Shown: positions 16,384 through 27,511, numbered from the stretch's first letter. The stretch: DNA of 56,498 nucleotides from an uncultured Roseobacter sp. (GCA_947501635.1 CANMWT010000017.1:1-56498); one strand, 5' to 3'. Notes: generated from the sequence alone by a model not told the origin. A program made the numbers and translations.

Positions 16384-18645
16384 ATGCCAGACCTTCTGAT
16401 TGAACTTTTCTCCGAGGAAATCCCCGCGCGCATGCAGCGCCGTGCGGCGGAGGATTTGCAAAAGCTGATGACGGATGGTTTGGTGGATGCCGGACTGACC
16501 TATGCGTCGGCTGCAGCTTTCAGCACTCCACGCCGCCTGACGCTGGTGGTGGAGGGGCTGCTGGCCGAGAGCCCCAGAACCGTCGAGGAGCGTAAAGGTC
16601 CGCGCGCGGATGCGCCAGACAAAGCCATCGAAGGTTTCTTGCGCGGCGCGGGGCTGACCCGGGATGACCTTGAAACCCGCGAGACCCCGAAAGGCCCTGT
16701 ACTTTTCGCCAAGATCACAAAGCCCGGCCGCGCCGCATCGGCGATTGTGGCTGATGTGCTGGAAAAGACCGTGCGCGGTTTTCCATGGCCGAAATCAATG
16801 CGTTGGGGCTCTGGCAGTCTGCGGTGGGTCCGGCCTTTGCATAGCATTTTGTGTATTCTTTCGGACGAAGCGGGCGCACAGGTCGTGCCGCTGGATGTGG
16901 ATGGCATCACAGCGGGCGACAGCACGGCGGGGCATCGTTTCATGGCTCCTAATCGCTTTTCCGTGTCGGGTTTCGAGGACTACACCGCCAAGCTGAAGCG
17001 GGCCTATGTTGAATTGGACAGTGCCGCGCGCGCCGAGATGATCTGGCATGACGCGACCAATCAGGCCTTTGCCAACAGTCTGGAAGTGGTCGAGGACCGG
17101 GGGCTTCTGGCAGAAGTGTCGGGGCTGGTGGAGTGGCCGGTGGTTCTGATGGGACGCATCGGCGACGCGTTTCTGGACTTGCCGCCCGAGGTGCTGCAGA
17201 CCTCGATGAAAGAGCACCAGAAGTTCTTTTCCGTAAAGAACCCCAAGTCGGGCCGGATCGAACGATTCATCACCGTGGCCAACCGCGAAACGGCCGATAA
17301 CGGGGCCACGATCCTCGCAGGGAATGAAAAAGTTCTTTCCGCCCGCCTGTCTGATGCCAAATTCTTCTGGGAAAATGATTTACGGGTGGCGCAAAACGAT
17401 ATGCAGCCGTGGCTGGATGCGCTGGAGCAGGTGACATTCCACAATAAACTTGGCACGCAGGCGGATCTGGTCGGCCGGATGATCGCCTTGTCCCGCGAGC
17501 TGGCGCCGCTGGTGGGTGCGGATACTGACGAGGCGGGCGAAGCGGCGCGGCTTGCCAAGGCCGATCTTTCTTCGGAGATGGTCTATGAATTTCCCGAACT
17601 GCAGGGATTGATGGGGCGCTACTATATCACGGCGGCGGGCAAGCCGGATGCGGTGGCCGCGGCCGCTCAGGAACACTATGCGCCTTTGGGCCCCTCTGAT
17701 GACGTGCCGACTGCGCCGGTGTCTGTCGCCGTATCGCTGGCCGAGAAGATCGACAAACTGGCCGGTTTCTGGGCAATTGATGAAAAGCCGACAGGGTCCA
17801 AGGACCCTTATGCGCTGCGTCGCGCGGCCTTGGGGATCATCAGGATCGTGCTTGAGAACGACCTGAAGCTGTCTCTCTATTACTTTTGCGACCTTGAATT
17901 GCTGAAGTACGAAGTAACACAGCTACAAGGCAACGGCTATGAGGAAGATGTCGTTACCCTTGAAAACACCTTGGAAGAGATTGCCCGTCATGGGGTCTTT
18001 GGCGCGGCATTCCACGCGGTCGTGGATCACATCGCCGCCTCCGAGGAACACCCCTTTGCGCCTGACGTGGCGGAGGGGTCGGTTCTGCACAGTGTCGCCG
18101 AGCGGATCCAGATGCGGTCTGCCGATCTGATGTCGTTCATTCACGACCGGTTGAAAGTCTACCTGCGCGATCAGGGAATCAGGCACGATGTTATTGACGC
18201 CTGCATCGCGATGCCCGGGAATGACGATCTGGCCCTTTTGGTCAAACGCGCGCGGGCGCTTTCCGAAGTGCTGGGCACCGAGGACGGCGAAAACCTGATC
18301 CAGGGCTTCAAACGGGCCAACAACATTCTGACGCAGGCGCAGGACGCGGACGGGGTCGAGTATTCTTACGGCGCGGATGTCAAATATGCCGAAACAGACG
18401 AAGAGCGCGCGCTCTTTGACGCGCTGGACCGCGCCGAAGCCGCAATTGCCCCGGCCGTGAAGGCACAGGACTTTGCCGTGGCGATGTCCGCGATGTCCGC
18501 CCTGCGCGGACCGATCGACGCGTTCTTCGACACAGTGCAGGTCAATGCCGATAATGCGACCGTGCGCCGGAACCGTCTAAACCTGCTGAGCCGGATCACG
18601 CAGATCTGTCTTGAGGTGGCTGATCTGACCAAGATCGAAGGCTGA
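16384..18645 (+). CDS. glyS: Glycine--tRNA ligase beta subunit
   Basis: The tRNA-binding and editing-like subunit of glycyl-tRNA synthetase. It has 753 residues, slightly longer than the ~690 of E. coli, as is usual for alphaproteobacteria. Family stretches include the N-terminal MPDLLIELFSEEIPARMQ, then KSMRWGSGSLRWVRPLHSI, ETADNGATILAGNEKVLSAR, DLSSEMVYEFPELQGLMGRY and the HD-domain-like AEKIDKLAGFWAIDEKPTGS. The C-terminal anticodon-binding region ends NRLNLLSRI. It closes the glyQ operon, nine bases after gltS. Confidence 0.97.
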   Translation: MPDLLIELFSEEIPARMQRRAAEDLQKLMTDGLVDAGLTYASAAAFSTPRRLTLVVEGLLAESPRTVEERKGPRADAPDKAIEGFLRGAGLTRDDLETRETPKGPVLFAKITKPGRAASAIVADVLEKTVRGFPWPKSMRWGSGSLRWVRPLHSILCILSDEAGAQVVPLDVDGITAGDSTAGHRFMAPNRFSVSGFEDYTAKLKRAYVELDSAARAEMIWHDATNQAFANSLEVVEDRGLLAEVSGLVEWPVVLMGRIGDAFLDLPPEVLQTSMKEHQKFFSVKNPKSGRIERFITVANRETADNGATILAGNEKVLSARLSDAKFFWENDLRVAQNDMQPWLDALEQVTFHNKLGTQADLVGRMIALSRELAPLVGADTDEAGEAARLAKADLSSEMVYEFPELQGLMGRYYITAAGKPDAVAAAAQEHYAPLGPSDDVPTAPVSVAVSLAEKIDKLAGFWAIDEKPTGSKDPYALRRAALGIIRIVLENDLKLSLYYFCDLELLKYEVTQLQGNGYEEDVVTLENTLEEIARHGVFGAAFHAVVDHIAASEEHPFAPDVAEGSVLHSVAERIQMRSADLMSFIHDRLKVYLRDQGIRHDVIDACIAMPGNDDLALLVKRARALSEVLGTEDGENLIQGFKRANNILTQAQDADGVEYSYGADVKYAETDEERALFDALDRAEAAIAPAVKAQDFAVAMSAMSALRGPIDAFFDTVQVNADNATVRRNRLNLLSRITQICLEVADLTKIEG

Positions 18646-18743
18646 CAGACGCGGTGACTGCGACCAATTGTTAGCGCTTGCACTAAAGCTTGTCAGCGCC
18701 GCTTTACAGCCTATGCTGCAGAGGACCCATAATAGGTGCTGCA

Positions 18744-21287
18744 GTGCAGAATAACCCAGACACCACGCTCGTGACGCCCAAGGCGCCGATTGCGAACAAC
18801 ACCCACGGCGGGCGCGCTAAGTGTCTGCAGCGTCTTGTGCGCCTTGATCTGCCTGTGCCGCGGACCGTCGCACTTTCTTTTGACGCGGTTCAGCGTATTG
18901 CGCAGGGCGAATTGCCGGATATCGGGGGGATTGTGTCGCAGTTTGAGGATGGCGCATTGCTCTGCGTCCGTCCGTCGTCGGAAGACCCGGATTGGGGGGG
19001 ACCGGGCGCGGTTCTAAACATCGGAATGAACGACGCACGGTATCAGGCGCTGGTCGAAGAACTGGGTGCTGCGGCGGCAAGCGAAATATACACCCGTTTT
19101 GTGCAGTCCTACAGCGTTGATGTTGCCCGGCTGGATCCGGATTTGTTTGATGATGTGCCTGAAGAGGGTGAGCAGGCATTGGCGGAATCCCTGCGCGCCT
19201 ATGAAGCCGAGATGGACGAAGCCTTTCCGATGGACCGCGGCGAACAGCTTGCAGCTGTGCTGAAATCCATGGCACGCGCCTGGGATGGCACATCCGCGCG
19301 CTTGCTCAGGCAGGCAAAAGGCGCACCGGCGGATGCGGGGCTGGGTCTGGTGGTTCAGGAAATGGCACTGGGGCTTGGTAAGGGAGAATGCGGATCGGGT
19401 GTGTTGCAACTGGTCGACAGCGACACTGGTCTGCCGCAGATAACCGGGCGCTATCTCAGCCAGAGCCAGGGGCGCGAGGCATTGTCCGCGGATGCGGCGT
19501 CCTTGTATCTCAGCCGTGACCCGCGGGGCCCGTCGCTGGAAGAGATCGAACCCGAGGCCTTCCACGCACTCAAGGCGCATTGCGCGCTGATGCGCGTCAA
19601 ACTGCGGGCCGAAATGCAAGTGGAATTCGCGCTTGAAAACGGTCAGGTGCATATCCTTGACGGCGTGCGTGTAGCGCGCTCGAGCCGTGGTGCCGTGCGC
19701 ATCGCGGTACGGCTGGCCGAAGACGGTATCATCTCGAAGGCTGAAGCCCTGATGCGGGTGGAGCCGCGCACCTTGACCGAACTTTTGCACCGGCAAGTGC
19801 GTGAGGATGCGCCCCGCGATGTGATCGGCACCGGCATTGCTGCAAGCCCCGGAGCCGCAACCGGTGCCATCGTCTTTACGGCGACCGAGGCGCAGGCCAG
19901 CGCGGCGCGCGGTGACCCGTGCATTCTGGTGCGCCGCGAAACCTCACCTGAAGACATTCGCGGGATGCATGCCGCGCAAGGGGTGCTGACCGAACGGGGG
20001 GGCATCACAAGCCATGCCGCCGTGATCGGCCGAGGGATCGGATTGCCGTGTGTGGTGGGCGCGTCGAACATGCGTTTCAACCGCAAAAGAAAACAACTCG
20101 TGGCCCAGGACGGCCGTGTCTTTGCTGCCGGAGAGATCATCACCATCGACGGCACGTCGGGCGAAGTTCTCGCCGGCGCGCCTAAAATGCGCGAGGCGGC
20201 CTTGGACGAAAGCTTTCAGACCCTGATGGAGTGGGCCGATGAACTGCGCGATATAGAGATCAGAGCCAACGCGGATACGCCCGCCGATGCGCAGACTGCA
20301 CGCAATTTTGATGCGGAAGGCATCGGGTTGTGCCGGACCGAGCATATGTTTTTCGAGCCGGGTCGCCTCACGGTGATGCGCGAGATGATCTTTGCCGAAA
20401 GTTCGCAAGACCGGCGCGCGGTGCTTGAGCGGCTTTTGCCGATGCAGCGAGCGGATTTCACCCAGCTCTTCCGGATCATGGAGGGCAAACCGGTCTGCAT
20501 TCGTCTTTTTGATCCGCCCCTGCACGAGTTCCTGCCCACAGATCGGGTCGGCCAGCGTGAGTTGGCCGATGCGCTTGATCTGCCGTTGTCGGATGTGACG
20601 CGCCGGATTGATGCGATGATGGAATACAATCCTATGCTGGGCTTGCGCGGCGTGCGCCTGGGCGTGACCGTACCTGAGATATACGAAATGCAGGCCCGCG
20701 CTATTTTCGAAGCGACCCTGGATGCAAGTGCGCAGGGCGCGCCGGTTGTACCGGAAATCATGATCCCTCTTGTTTCCGCACGGCGTGAAGTCGAATTGGT
20801 GAAGACCTCCATCGATGGCATCGCCTCTGCTGTGCGGCTGGAAAGAGATCAGGATTTTGACTATCGGCTTGGCGTAATGGTCGAGACACCGCGGGCTGCG
20901 ATCCGTGCGGGCGATATCGCCCCGCACTGCGCTTTCCTGAGCTTTGGAACAAACGACCTGACGCAAATGACCTACGGTCTGTCACGTGATGACGCGGGGC
21001 GTTTTATGTCTGCTTATGTGCAGCAGGGCGTCTTTCCCGAAGACCCTTTCCATTCGCTGGACACTGACGGTGTGGGCGAGTTGCTGCAGATGGGCGCAGA
21101 GCGGGGGCGTGCGGCACAGCCTGATATCACCCTTTCCATTTGTGGTGAACACGGCGGTAACCCCGAATCAATTGCGTTCTGCCGTGCGGCCGGATTCGAC
21201 TATGTGTCCTGTTCTCCCTTCCGAGTCCCCGTGGCGCGACTAGCTGCCGCACAACTTGCGATCAGCGACGAGATATTGCGGAAGTAG
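18744..21287 (+). CDS. Divergent pyruvate phosphate dikinase-like / PEP-utilising protein
   Basis: About 847 residues with the three-part PPDK plan. The N-terminal ATP-grasp domain begins HGGRAKCLQRLVRLDLPVPR. The swivelling phospho-His domain has LTERGGITSHAAVIGRGIG (His about 424 from this start). The TIM-barrel domain holds GLCRTEHMFF, NPMLGLRGVRLG, SFGTNDLTQMTYGLSRDD and the acid/base CGEHGG (Cys about 800). The ATP-grasp loop differs from canonical PPDK: VRPSSEDPDWGGPGA stands where VRSGARxSMPGMMDT is usual. GTG 18744 with AGG upstream is the likely start; TTG 18690 is an alternative. It follows glyS by about 100 bases. Whether it makes PEP is uncertain. Confidence 0.8.
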   Translation: MQNNPDTTLVTPKAPIANNTHGGRAKCLQRLVRLDLPVPRTVALSFDAVQRIAQGELPDIGGIVSQFEDGALLCVRPSSEDPDWGGPGAVLNIGMNDARYQALVEELGAAAASEIYTRFVQSYSVDVARLDPDLFDDVPEEGEQALAESLRAYEAEMDEAFPMDRGEQLAAVLKSMARAWDGTSARLLRQAKGAPADAGLGLVVQEMALGLGKGECGSGVLQLVDSDTGLPQITGRYLSQSQGREALSADAASLYLSRDPRGPSLEEIEPEAFHALKAHCALMRVKLRAEMQVEFALENGQVHILDGVRVARSSRGAVRIAVRLAEDGIISKAEALMRVEPRTLTELLHRQVREDAPRDVIGTGIAASPGAATGAIVFTATEAQASAARGDPCILVRRETSPEDIRGMHAAQGVLTERGGITSHAAVIGRGIGLPCVVGASNMRFNRKRKQLVAQDGRVFAAGEIITIDGTSGEVLAGAPKMREAALDESFQTLMEWADELRDIEIRANADTPADAQTARNFDAEGIGLCRTEHMFFEPGRLTVMREMIFAESSQDRRAVLERLLPMQRADFTQLFRIMEGKPVCIRLFDPPLHEFLPTDRVGQRELADALDLPLSDVTRRIDAMMEYNPMLGLRGVRLGVTVPEIYEMQARAIFEATLDASAQGAPVVPEIMIPLVSARREVELVKTSIDGIASAVRLERDQDFDYRLGVMVETPRAAIRAGDIAPHCAFLSFGTNDLTQMTYGLSRDDAGRFMSAYVQQGVFPEDPFHSLDTDGVGELLQMGAERGRAAQPDITLSICGEHGGNPESIAFCRAAGFDYVSCSPFRVPVARLAAAQLAISDEILRK

Positions 21288-21298
21288 GAATTCTGATG

Positions 21299-21333
21299 AC
21301 TACATGTAGTGTCTCAAATGCATCATTTGAGAC
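21299..21333. other. Two adjacent palindromes after the PPDK-like gene
   Basis: ACTACATGTAGT (21299-21310) is a perfect 12-base palindrome. It is directly followed by GTCTCAAATG (21311-21320), a three-base CAT loop, and CATTTGAGAC (21324-21333), a perfect ten-base stem. No T run follows on either strand, so it is not a classic terminator; an RNA-stabilising 3' hairpin or a protein binding site are options. Confidence 0.7.
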
Positions 21334-21433
21334 AGGATTGTTGACCATTTAACCCTGTTTTCGGTCGTAAACTTTACGTCAACTTCTTTCCTCGGTAGAG
21401 AGCGCCCATTGTTAACTCGTGGGGGACGCAGTC

Positions 21434-22114
21434 ATGCGTTTATTCTGCAAAGCTGTATTATCGTTGGTTTTAGGGCTAAATCTGGGCTCTTTTGCGGCAG
21501 ACATGGGTCTGGCCGCAAGTGAACGTGTTTATGATCCGAAGCGTGACGGGCTGCAAACTGTCACGGTTCAGCGCATGCGTGATACGGGGCTGAAGACGGG
21601 TATCGAGACCGGGTTCGTCACCGGTACGACTGCGTCGCTGATGCCTGTAGCGCGCTCGGTCGAGTTTTCGAAAGACTGGATCGATGCGCAACCGGCTGCC
21701 AAGGGTGGAGACGAATGGGAGTGCCTGACCGAGGCGCTGTACTTCGAAGCGCGTGGTGAGACAGTCAAAGGCCAGTTCGCCGTTGCCGAGGTCATTTTGA
21801 ACCGGGTGAAATCGGAACGTTTCCCGGGCTCGACCTGTGGTGTTATCAATCAGGGAACGGGCAAGAAGTACCAGTGCCAGTTCACCTATACATGCGACGG
21901 ACACAAAGAAGTCATCCGTGAGCCGCGGGCATACGAGCGGGTATCCAAGGTCGCCCGTATCGCACTTGATGGAGTAGCGCCAAAAATCACAAAAGGTGCC
22001 ACGCATTACCACACCAAAGCGGTCAGCCCGCGCTGGAGCCGCGTCTACACCAAGACGGCGTCGATCGGGACACATGTTTTCTATCGCCACACATGGCGGA
22101 CGGCGAGCAACTGA
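21434..22114 (+). CDS. Cell wall hydrolase, SleB/Hydrolase_2 family
   Basis: A 226-residue exported protein. A signal peptide (FCKAVLSLVLGLNLGSFAA) is followed by a ~70-residue linker and a catalytic SleB-type domain from about residue 95. The hallmark is ECLTEALYFEARGETVKGQ, with Glu in YFEARGE as the proposed catalytic acid. AVAEVILNRVKSERFPGS and QCQFTYTCDG follow. It ends GTHVFYRHTW. Such enzymes cut peptidoglycan glycan strands in the periplasm. ATG 21434 has GGGGGAC upstream, nine bases away. A monocistronic position is likely, with palindromes upstream and a small hairpin (22119-22134) downstream. Confidence 0.88.
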   Translation: MRLFCKAVLSLVLGLNLGSFAADMGLAASERVYDPKRDGLQTVTVQRMRDTGLKTGIETGFVTGTTASLMPVARSVEFSKDWIDAQPAAKGGDEWECLTEALYFEARGETVKGQFAVAEVILNRVKSERFPGSTCGVINQGTGKKYQCQFTYTCDGHKEVIREPRAYERVSKVARIALDGVAPKITKGATHYHTKAVSPRWSRVYTKTASIGTHVFYRHTWRTASN

Positions 22115-22207
22115 CGTTTTCAGCCTATGGGCTGACGGTCTGAGCCTTGTGCCGCAAGGCGCAGCGCCTAAAGTGGCGGCATGGTTTCCGACGAAAAGGC
22201 CCGGCTG

Positions 22208-23125
22208 ATGAGTTCCGAGATACGACTAGCTTTCGCGCATCCCGATGAGCGCTCCAAGGCGACCGCGAGTGCGGTCCCTCTGGACCGGATATCGTTGCGC
22301 GATCATATCGTAGAGGTCGAGATTGGTGCTTTTCAGGCCGAACGCGGTGTCACGCAGCGTATTTGCTTCAACATTGTGGTTGAGGTGCAGCCACTGACCG
22401 GACCGATCGACGATGATGTGGACCGCATCCTTAGCTATGATCGCGTGACCGAGGCGATTGCCCATGAGCTTGCGGATGAAAGGCTCAATCTGCTTGAAAC
22501 GCTGGCCGAACGTGTTGCGGAACGCATCCTGATCGAACCGCAGGCCATGCGTGTTTTTGTCCGTATCGAAAAGCTGGATCGGGGCCCCGGCGCGCTGGGT
22601 GTCGAAATCGTACGTGCCAAGGGACAGGTGCGGCATGTGCACGACGAAACCGAGCTCAAGCCCGAGCTTGTCTATCTTAGCAATGAGGCGATTGCCTCGC
22701 CTTACCTCAAAGGCTGGATTGACCAACTTGAAAAGGGGGATCGACCGCTGATCTTTTGCGTCGGTGCGTCCGATACCTCAGCGCCCCAAACGGCGCATCG
22801 CATGGCGCAACGTCGCATTGATTTGCTGGCGATTGAGCAGAATGCCTGGGTGCTGGCCTCCGAGGATGACCGCTGTGTTGTTGTCTCTACCCGCACCGAG
22901 CTGGATTGGGCCATGAAAAACGGACAGTCCTGCGTTTGGGCCCCGTCAAAGATCGTGTTGGACGCCGTCGATGGCCCATCGGCACAACCCCGCGATGCCG
23001 TGGCGCTTGCTGCGTGGTTCGCAGGAAGTTTCGGCGCGGGAGAGATGCTGGTGATCGGGGCGGACTTGCCGCAAGGGGCATCCGTTCCTTTGCGCGCCGT
23101 GTCAGTGGACAGCCCGACACTTTGA
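22208..23125 (+). CDS. folB: Dihydroneopterin aldolase-family protein with C-terminal extension
   Basis: Residues ~20-140 are a FolB fold: DRISLRDHIVEVEIGAFQAERG, the VEVQPLTGPIDDDVDRILSYD stretch (shown in parts) and HELADERLNLLETLAERVAE, which carries the pterin-binding Glu. FolB splits dihydroneopterin to 6-hydroxymethyl-dihydropterin in folate synthesis. The protein is ~305 residues; FolB is usually ~120. The extra ~165 residues contain VWAPSKIVL and ALAAWFAGSFGAGEMLVIG, resembling the C-terminal part of amino-acid-kinase-fold proteins. ATG 22208 has AAAAGG eight bases upstream; ATG 22181 would add nine residues. The next gene, folP, starts three bases after its stop. Confidence 0.85.
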   Translation: MSSEIRLAFAHPDERSKATASAVPLDRISLRDHIVEVEIGAFQAERGVTQRICFNIVVEVQPLTGPIDDDVDRILSYDRVTEAIAHELADERLNLLETLAERVAERILIEPQAMRVFVRIEKLDRGPGALGVEIVRAKGQVRHVHDETELKPELVYLSNEAIASPYLKGWIDQLEKGDRPLIFCVGASDTSAPQTAHRMAQRRIDLLAIEQNAWVLASEDDRCVVVSTRTELDWAMKNGQSCVWAPSKIVLDAVDGPSAQPRDAVALAAWFAGSFGAGEMLVIGADLPQGASVPLRAVSVDSPTL

Positions 23126-23128
23126 CGG

Positions 23129-24142
23129 ATGGCACAGTATTTCCGAGCAATTCTGCAGTCCGGCCCTGCAAGACCGACACAATCTGAAACTCTGGCCCGG
23201 GGGTGGACGTGGTTCAGCCACGTTGAAGTGCTGGAGCGAGGGCAACCCGCACAGATCGTCCCACTTTGTGAAGTGCCCGCCGCTGCCATCGCAACACTGG
23301 TTGCAGAGCGTGCGGCAATCGGGCGGCTGCATTTCGGACATCCCCGGATCATGGGTATCCTGAACGCGACGCCGGACAGCTTTTCTGATGGCGGCAAACA
23401 CGAGACGGTTTCAGCAGCACTTGCCGGGGCGGCGCGCATGCAAGGCGCGGATATTCTGGATGTGGGCGGCGAGTCGACCCGCCCCGGTGCGCAATTTGTG
23501 CCGGCTGACGCAGAAACCAGCCGCACTGCGCCTCTGATCGCTGCTTTGCGCGCGGCAGGGCATGACCAGATCATTTCAATTGATACCCGCAAGGCGTCCG
23601 TGGCGGATGCGGCATTGGCATCGGGTGCCGATTTGGTCAATGACGTGTCGGGATTCACCTTTGACGCAGCTCTTGCACCGCTGTGCGCGGAACGCGGGGC
23701 ACCGGTTTGCATCATGCATGCCCAGGGCGATCCGGCGACGATGCAGGATGCTCCCAGTTACGATGACGTCCTGCTTGACGTATATGATTTTCTGGCCGCG
23801 CGCATGGCCGCCTTGGAACTGTTGGGTATCCCGCGCGCACGTATGATCGTCGACCCTGGTATAGGGTTCGGCAAAACGCTTGAACACAACCTCGCGCTGC
23901 TGGCGCGCCTGTCACTGTTTCACAGCCTTGGGGTTCCCGTTCTGCTGGGCGCATCGCGTAAAAAATTTATCGGGACGCTGGGCGGCGCCACTGTCGCTGC
24001 CGCTCGGATGCCGGGATCTTTGGCGGTTGCGCTCGCGGCTTTGAAACATGGGACACAAATCGTGCGCGTGCATGACGTGCCTGAGACCGCGCAAGCCATT
24101 GCACTCTGGCGCGCTGTCGTGGCAGGACAGGACCATGGATAA
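23129..24142 (+). CDS. folP: Dihydropteroate synthase FolP
   Basis: Joins 6-hydroxymethyl-dihydropterin diphosphate to p-aminobenzoate, giving dihydropteroate. A TIM barrel begins at about residue 72. The signature loops are [46 protein letters not shown], the [13 protein letters not shown] loop and GASRKKFIG. The length of 337 is about 60 residues above the E. coli enzyme because of an N-terminal extension not found in all members. It lies between folB (three bases upstream) and glmM, whose start it overlaps by eight bases. Confidence 0.96.
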   Translation: MAQYFRAILQSGPARPTQSETLARGWTWFSHVEVLERGQPAQIVPLCEVPAAAIATLVAERAAIGRLHFGHPRIMGILNATPDSFSDGGKHETVSAALAGAARMQGADILDVGGESTRPGAQFVPADAETSRTAPLIAALRAAGHDQIISIDTRKASVADAALASGADLVNDVSGFTFDAALAPLCAERGAPVCIMHAQGDPATMQDAPSYDDVLLDVYDFLAARMAALELLGIPRARMIVDPGIGFGKTLEHNLALLARLSLFHSLGVPVLLGASRKKFIGTLGGATVAAARMPGSLAVALAALKHGTQIVRVHDVPETAQAIALWRAVVAGQDHG

Positions 24143-25487
24143 GCTATTCGGAACAGACGGGGTCAGGGGTACGGCGAACCAATACCCGATGACTGCAGAT
24201 ATGGCGTTGCGTATCGGAGCAGCGGTCGGTCAGTATTTTCGGCGCGATACCTCATCTGCGGTGCACCGCGTGGTTATCGGCAAGGACACGCGCCTGTCCG
24301 GGTACATGTTCGAAAACGCCCTCACGGCCGGATTGACCTCGACCGGCATGAACGTCTTGCTGCTGGGGCCTGTGCCGACGCCGGCGGTCGGCCTTTTGAC
24401 GCGGTCTATGCGCGCCGATCTGGGCGTGATGATTTCCGCCAGCCACAACCCTGCGCAGGATAACGGTATCAAGTTCTTCGGGCCGGACGGTTTCAAATTG
24501 TCAGATCAGGTCGAAAACGAGATCGAAGCGCTTGTCGTCGAGGGCGTTACACCGGCGGCAGCTGTTGAAATTGGCCGCGCCAAACGCATTGATGATGGCC
24601 GTTTTCGCTATATCGAAAGGATCAAGACATCCTTTCCAAGGCAGTTGCGGCTGGATGGGTTGAAGGTGGTAATTGACTGCGCCAATGGCGCGGCTTATCG
24701 CGTGGCGCCCGAAGTTCTCTGGGAGCTTGGTGCGACGGTTATTCCGGTAGGCGTCGCACCTGACGGGGCGAATATCAACGAAGGCTGCGGGTCGACCAAA
24801 CCGCAAAGCGCCGCAGAAGCGGTGGTCGCCCATGGCGCAGATGTCGGGATTTGTCTTGATGGTGATGCGGATCGCGTCATCCTGATTGACGAGACGGGCA
24901 AGGTTGGAGATGGCGACCAGTTCATGGCGCTGATGGCGCAGAGATGGGCAGCACAGGGCGTATTGGCCCAAAACACGCTGGTTGCGACGGTTATGTCCAA
25001 TCTGGGGTTGGAGAATTTCCTGAAAGATCAAGGATTGCATCTTGAGCGCACCGCTGTGGGTGACCGCTATGTGGTTGAGCGGATGCGCGAGAAGGGGTTC
25101 AACCTTGGTGGCGAGCAATCGGGGCATATCGTCATGACGGATCACGCCACCACCGGAGACGGGCTGATGGCGGGGCTGCAGTTTCTTGCGGCACTCGTGA
25201 CCTCGGGTGACAAGGCCAGTGCGCTGTTGCATCGCTTTGATCCGGTGCCGCAGCTGCTAAAGAACGTACGGTTTGCGGCGGGACAGGCCCCGTTGGAAAA
25301 TGCGGCCGTGAAAGCCGCGATCACCGCGTCCGAGCAGGCGTTGTCCGGAAAGGGGCGGTTGTTGATCCGCAAATCCGGCACAGAACCCTTGGTGCGCGTC
25401 ATGGCCGAACATGAAGACAGCACCGTGATGCAAGAAGCTGTGGACCATGTTGTGGATGCCGTCAGCGATGCTGTCTCGACCGGTTAG
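24135..25487 (+). CDS. glmM: Phosphoglucosamine mutase GlmM
   Basis: Interconverts glucosamine-6-phosphate and glucosamine-1-phosphate on the route to UDP-GlcNAc, peptidoglycan and LPS. It has 450 residues. Landmarks are the N-terminal [20 protein letters not shown], the phosphoserine loop [19 protein letters not shown], the metal-binding [19 protein letters not shown] for sugar binding and [15 protein letters not shown] for phosphate binding. ATG 24135 lies inside the folP end (eight-base overlap) with ACAGGACC upstream. folP-glmM is a common bacterial pairing. Its stop overlaps the convergent EamA gene by four bases. Confidence 0.97.
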   Translation: MDKLFGTDGVRGTANQYPMTADMALRIGAAVGQYFRRDTSSAVHRVVIGKDTRLSGYMFENALTAGLTSTGMNVLLLGPVPTPAVGLLTRSMRADLGVMISASHNPAQDNGIKFFGPDGFKLSDQVENEIEALVVEGVTPAAAVEIGRAKRIDDGRFRYIERIKTSFPRQLRLDGLKVVIDCANGAAYRVAPEVLWELGATVIPVGVAPDGANINEGCGSTKPQSAAEAVVAHGADVGICLDGDADRVILIDETGKVGDGDQFMALMAQRWAAQGVLAQNTLVATVMSNLGLENFLKDQGLHLERTAVGDRYVVERMREKGFNLGGEQSGHIVMTDHATTGDGLMAGLQFLAALVTSGDKASALLHRFDPVPQLLKNVRFAAGQAPLENAAVKAAITASEQALSGKGRLLIRKSGTEPLVRVMAEHEDSTVMQEAVDHVVDAVSDAVSTG

Positions 25488-26404
25488 CGGGGGCGGAACA
25501 ACCGTGTCAAAGCGCCGTACTGGCTAAGCCCGACACCCGCGAGGATCAGCAACATCGACCACAACAGCGTGGCGGGCAGCGGCTCGCCCAGCAACAGTGC
25601 GCCCAGTACAACAGACCAGACCGGCACCTGATAGTTCACCAGTGACATGAAAACGGGACCCGCCGTTCGGACAACCAGCACCCGCAACAGGTTGGCGGCG
25701 GCGGTGGGCACAAGACCCAGAAAAGCGATGACCCAGAGCGTGCGTTGGTCGGGCATGGCAGGCACACCTTCGACAAGCAAGGCGGCCGGCACCACGATGG
25801 TGGCACCGATCAATAGCACCACGGCGGCCAGGCCGATCGTATCGACCTCGGGCAGGCGGCGCATCAGCACAGAAGAAACGGCATAGCAACCAGCGGCGCC
25901 GAAACAGGCAATGCGTCCGGGTATCTCCAGCGCGGCACCGCTGGATTCAAATGCCTGACTGCCGATCAGGATACACACGCCGACGAAACCCACCACGAAT
26001 CCAACTGCCTTGCGCCATGACATCCTTTCTCCGGGGACCAAAAAATGCGCAAGCGGCAGGACGATCAGGGCGACGGCGGCCATGGATACGCCGGCAAACC
26101 CTGCCGTCACAAATTGCTGACCCCAGGCGAGCAGTATGAAGGGCACTGCGGAACTGAGCGCGCCGATGGTTGTCAGGTTCATGCATGTGCCGGGCGAGGG
26201 TGGTACTTGGAAAAGGGTAAAACCGCGGGCACCCCAGATGGCGACCATCACCATCGCGGCGAATGTGATGCGGCCCGCAGCCAGCCAGAACGGGGTCAAC
26301 CCTTCCAACGCGACTTCGGTCACCAGAAATGTGCCGCCCCAGGTCAGGCCAAGGATTGCAATCATCAGCCAGCTTGCCGAGGTGATCTGAGGGCGTTGCG
26401 TCAT
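25484..26404 (-). CDS. EamA/DMT-family transporter
   Basis: A 306-residue inner-membrane protein with ten helices in two EamA repeats. The first repeat begins [20 protein letters not shown] and ends at [20 protein letters not shown]; the second ends [19 protein letters not shown]. The conserved GE-x-x-x-W/L pair at each repeat end supports the family. ATG 26404 is chosen because a longer version (from 26455) would translate through the ilvC terminator hairpin. The gene lies downstream of ilvC on the same strand but behind that terminator. Substrate unknown; amino acid or metabolite export is typical. Confidence 0.87.
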   Translation of the reverse strand: MTQRPQITSASWLMIAILGLTWGGTFLVTEVALEGLTPFWLAAGRITFAAMVMVAIWGARGFTLFQVPPSPGTCMNLTTIGALSSAVPFILLAWGQQFVTAGFAGVSMAAVALIVLPLAHFLVPGERMSWRKAVGFVVGFVGVCILIGSQAFESSGAALEIPGRIACFGAAGCYAVSSVLMRRLPEVDTIGLAAVVLLIGATIVVPAALLVEGVPAMPDQRTLWVIAFLGLVPTAAANLLRVLVVRTAGPVFMSLVNYQVPVWSVVLGALLLGEPLPATLLWSMLLILAGVGLSQYGALTRLFRPR

Positions 26405-26418
26405 CTGTGTGTCTGTCC

Positions 26419-26450
26419 AAAAAGCGACCCCGGCGACAAGCGCCGGGGTC
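26419..26450 (-). terminator. Intrinsic terminator of ilvC
   Basis: On the minus strand GACCCCGGCG and CGCCGGGGTC form a perfect ten-base stem (26426-26450), followed by GCTTTTTGG. It sits 26 bases beyond the ilvC stop. Confidence 0.88.
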
Positions 26451-26476
26451 ACCATATCAAGGCATGTGCGCCCGGA

Positions 26477-27511
<1,035 letters not shown>

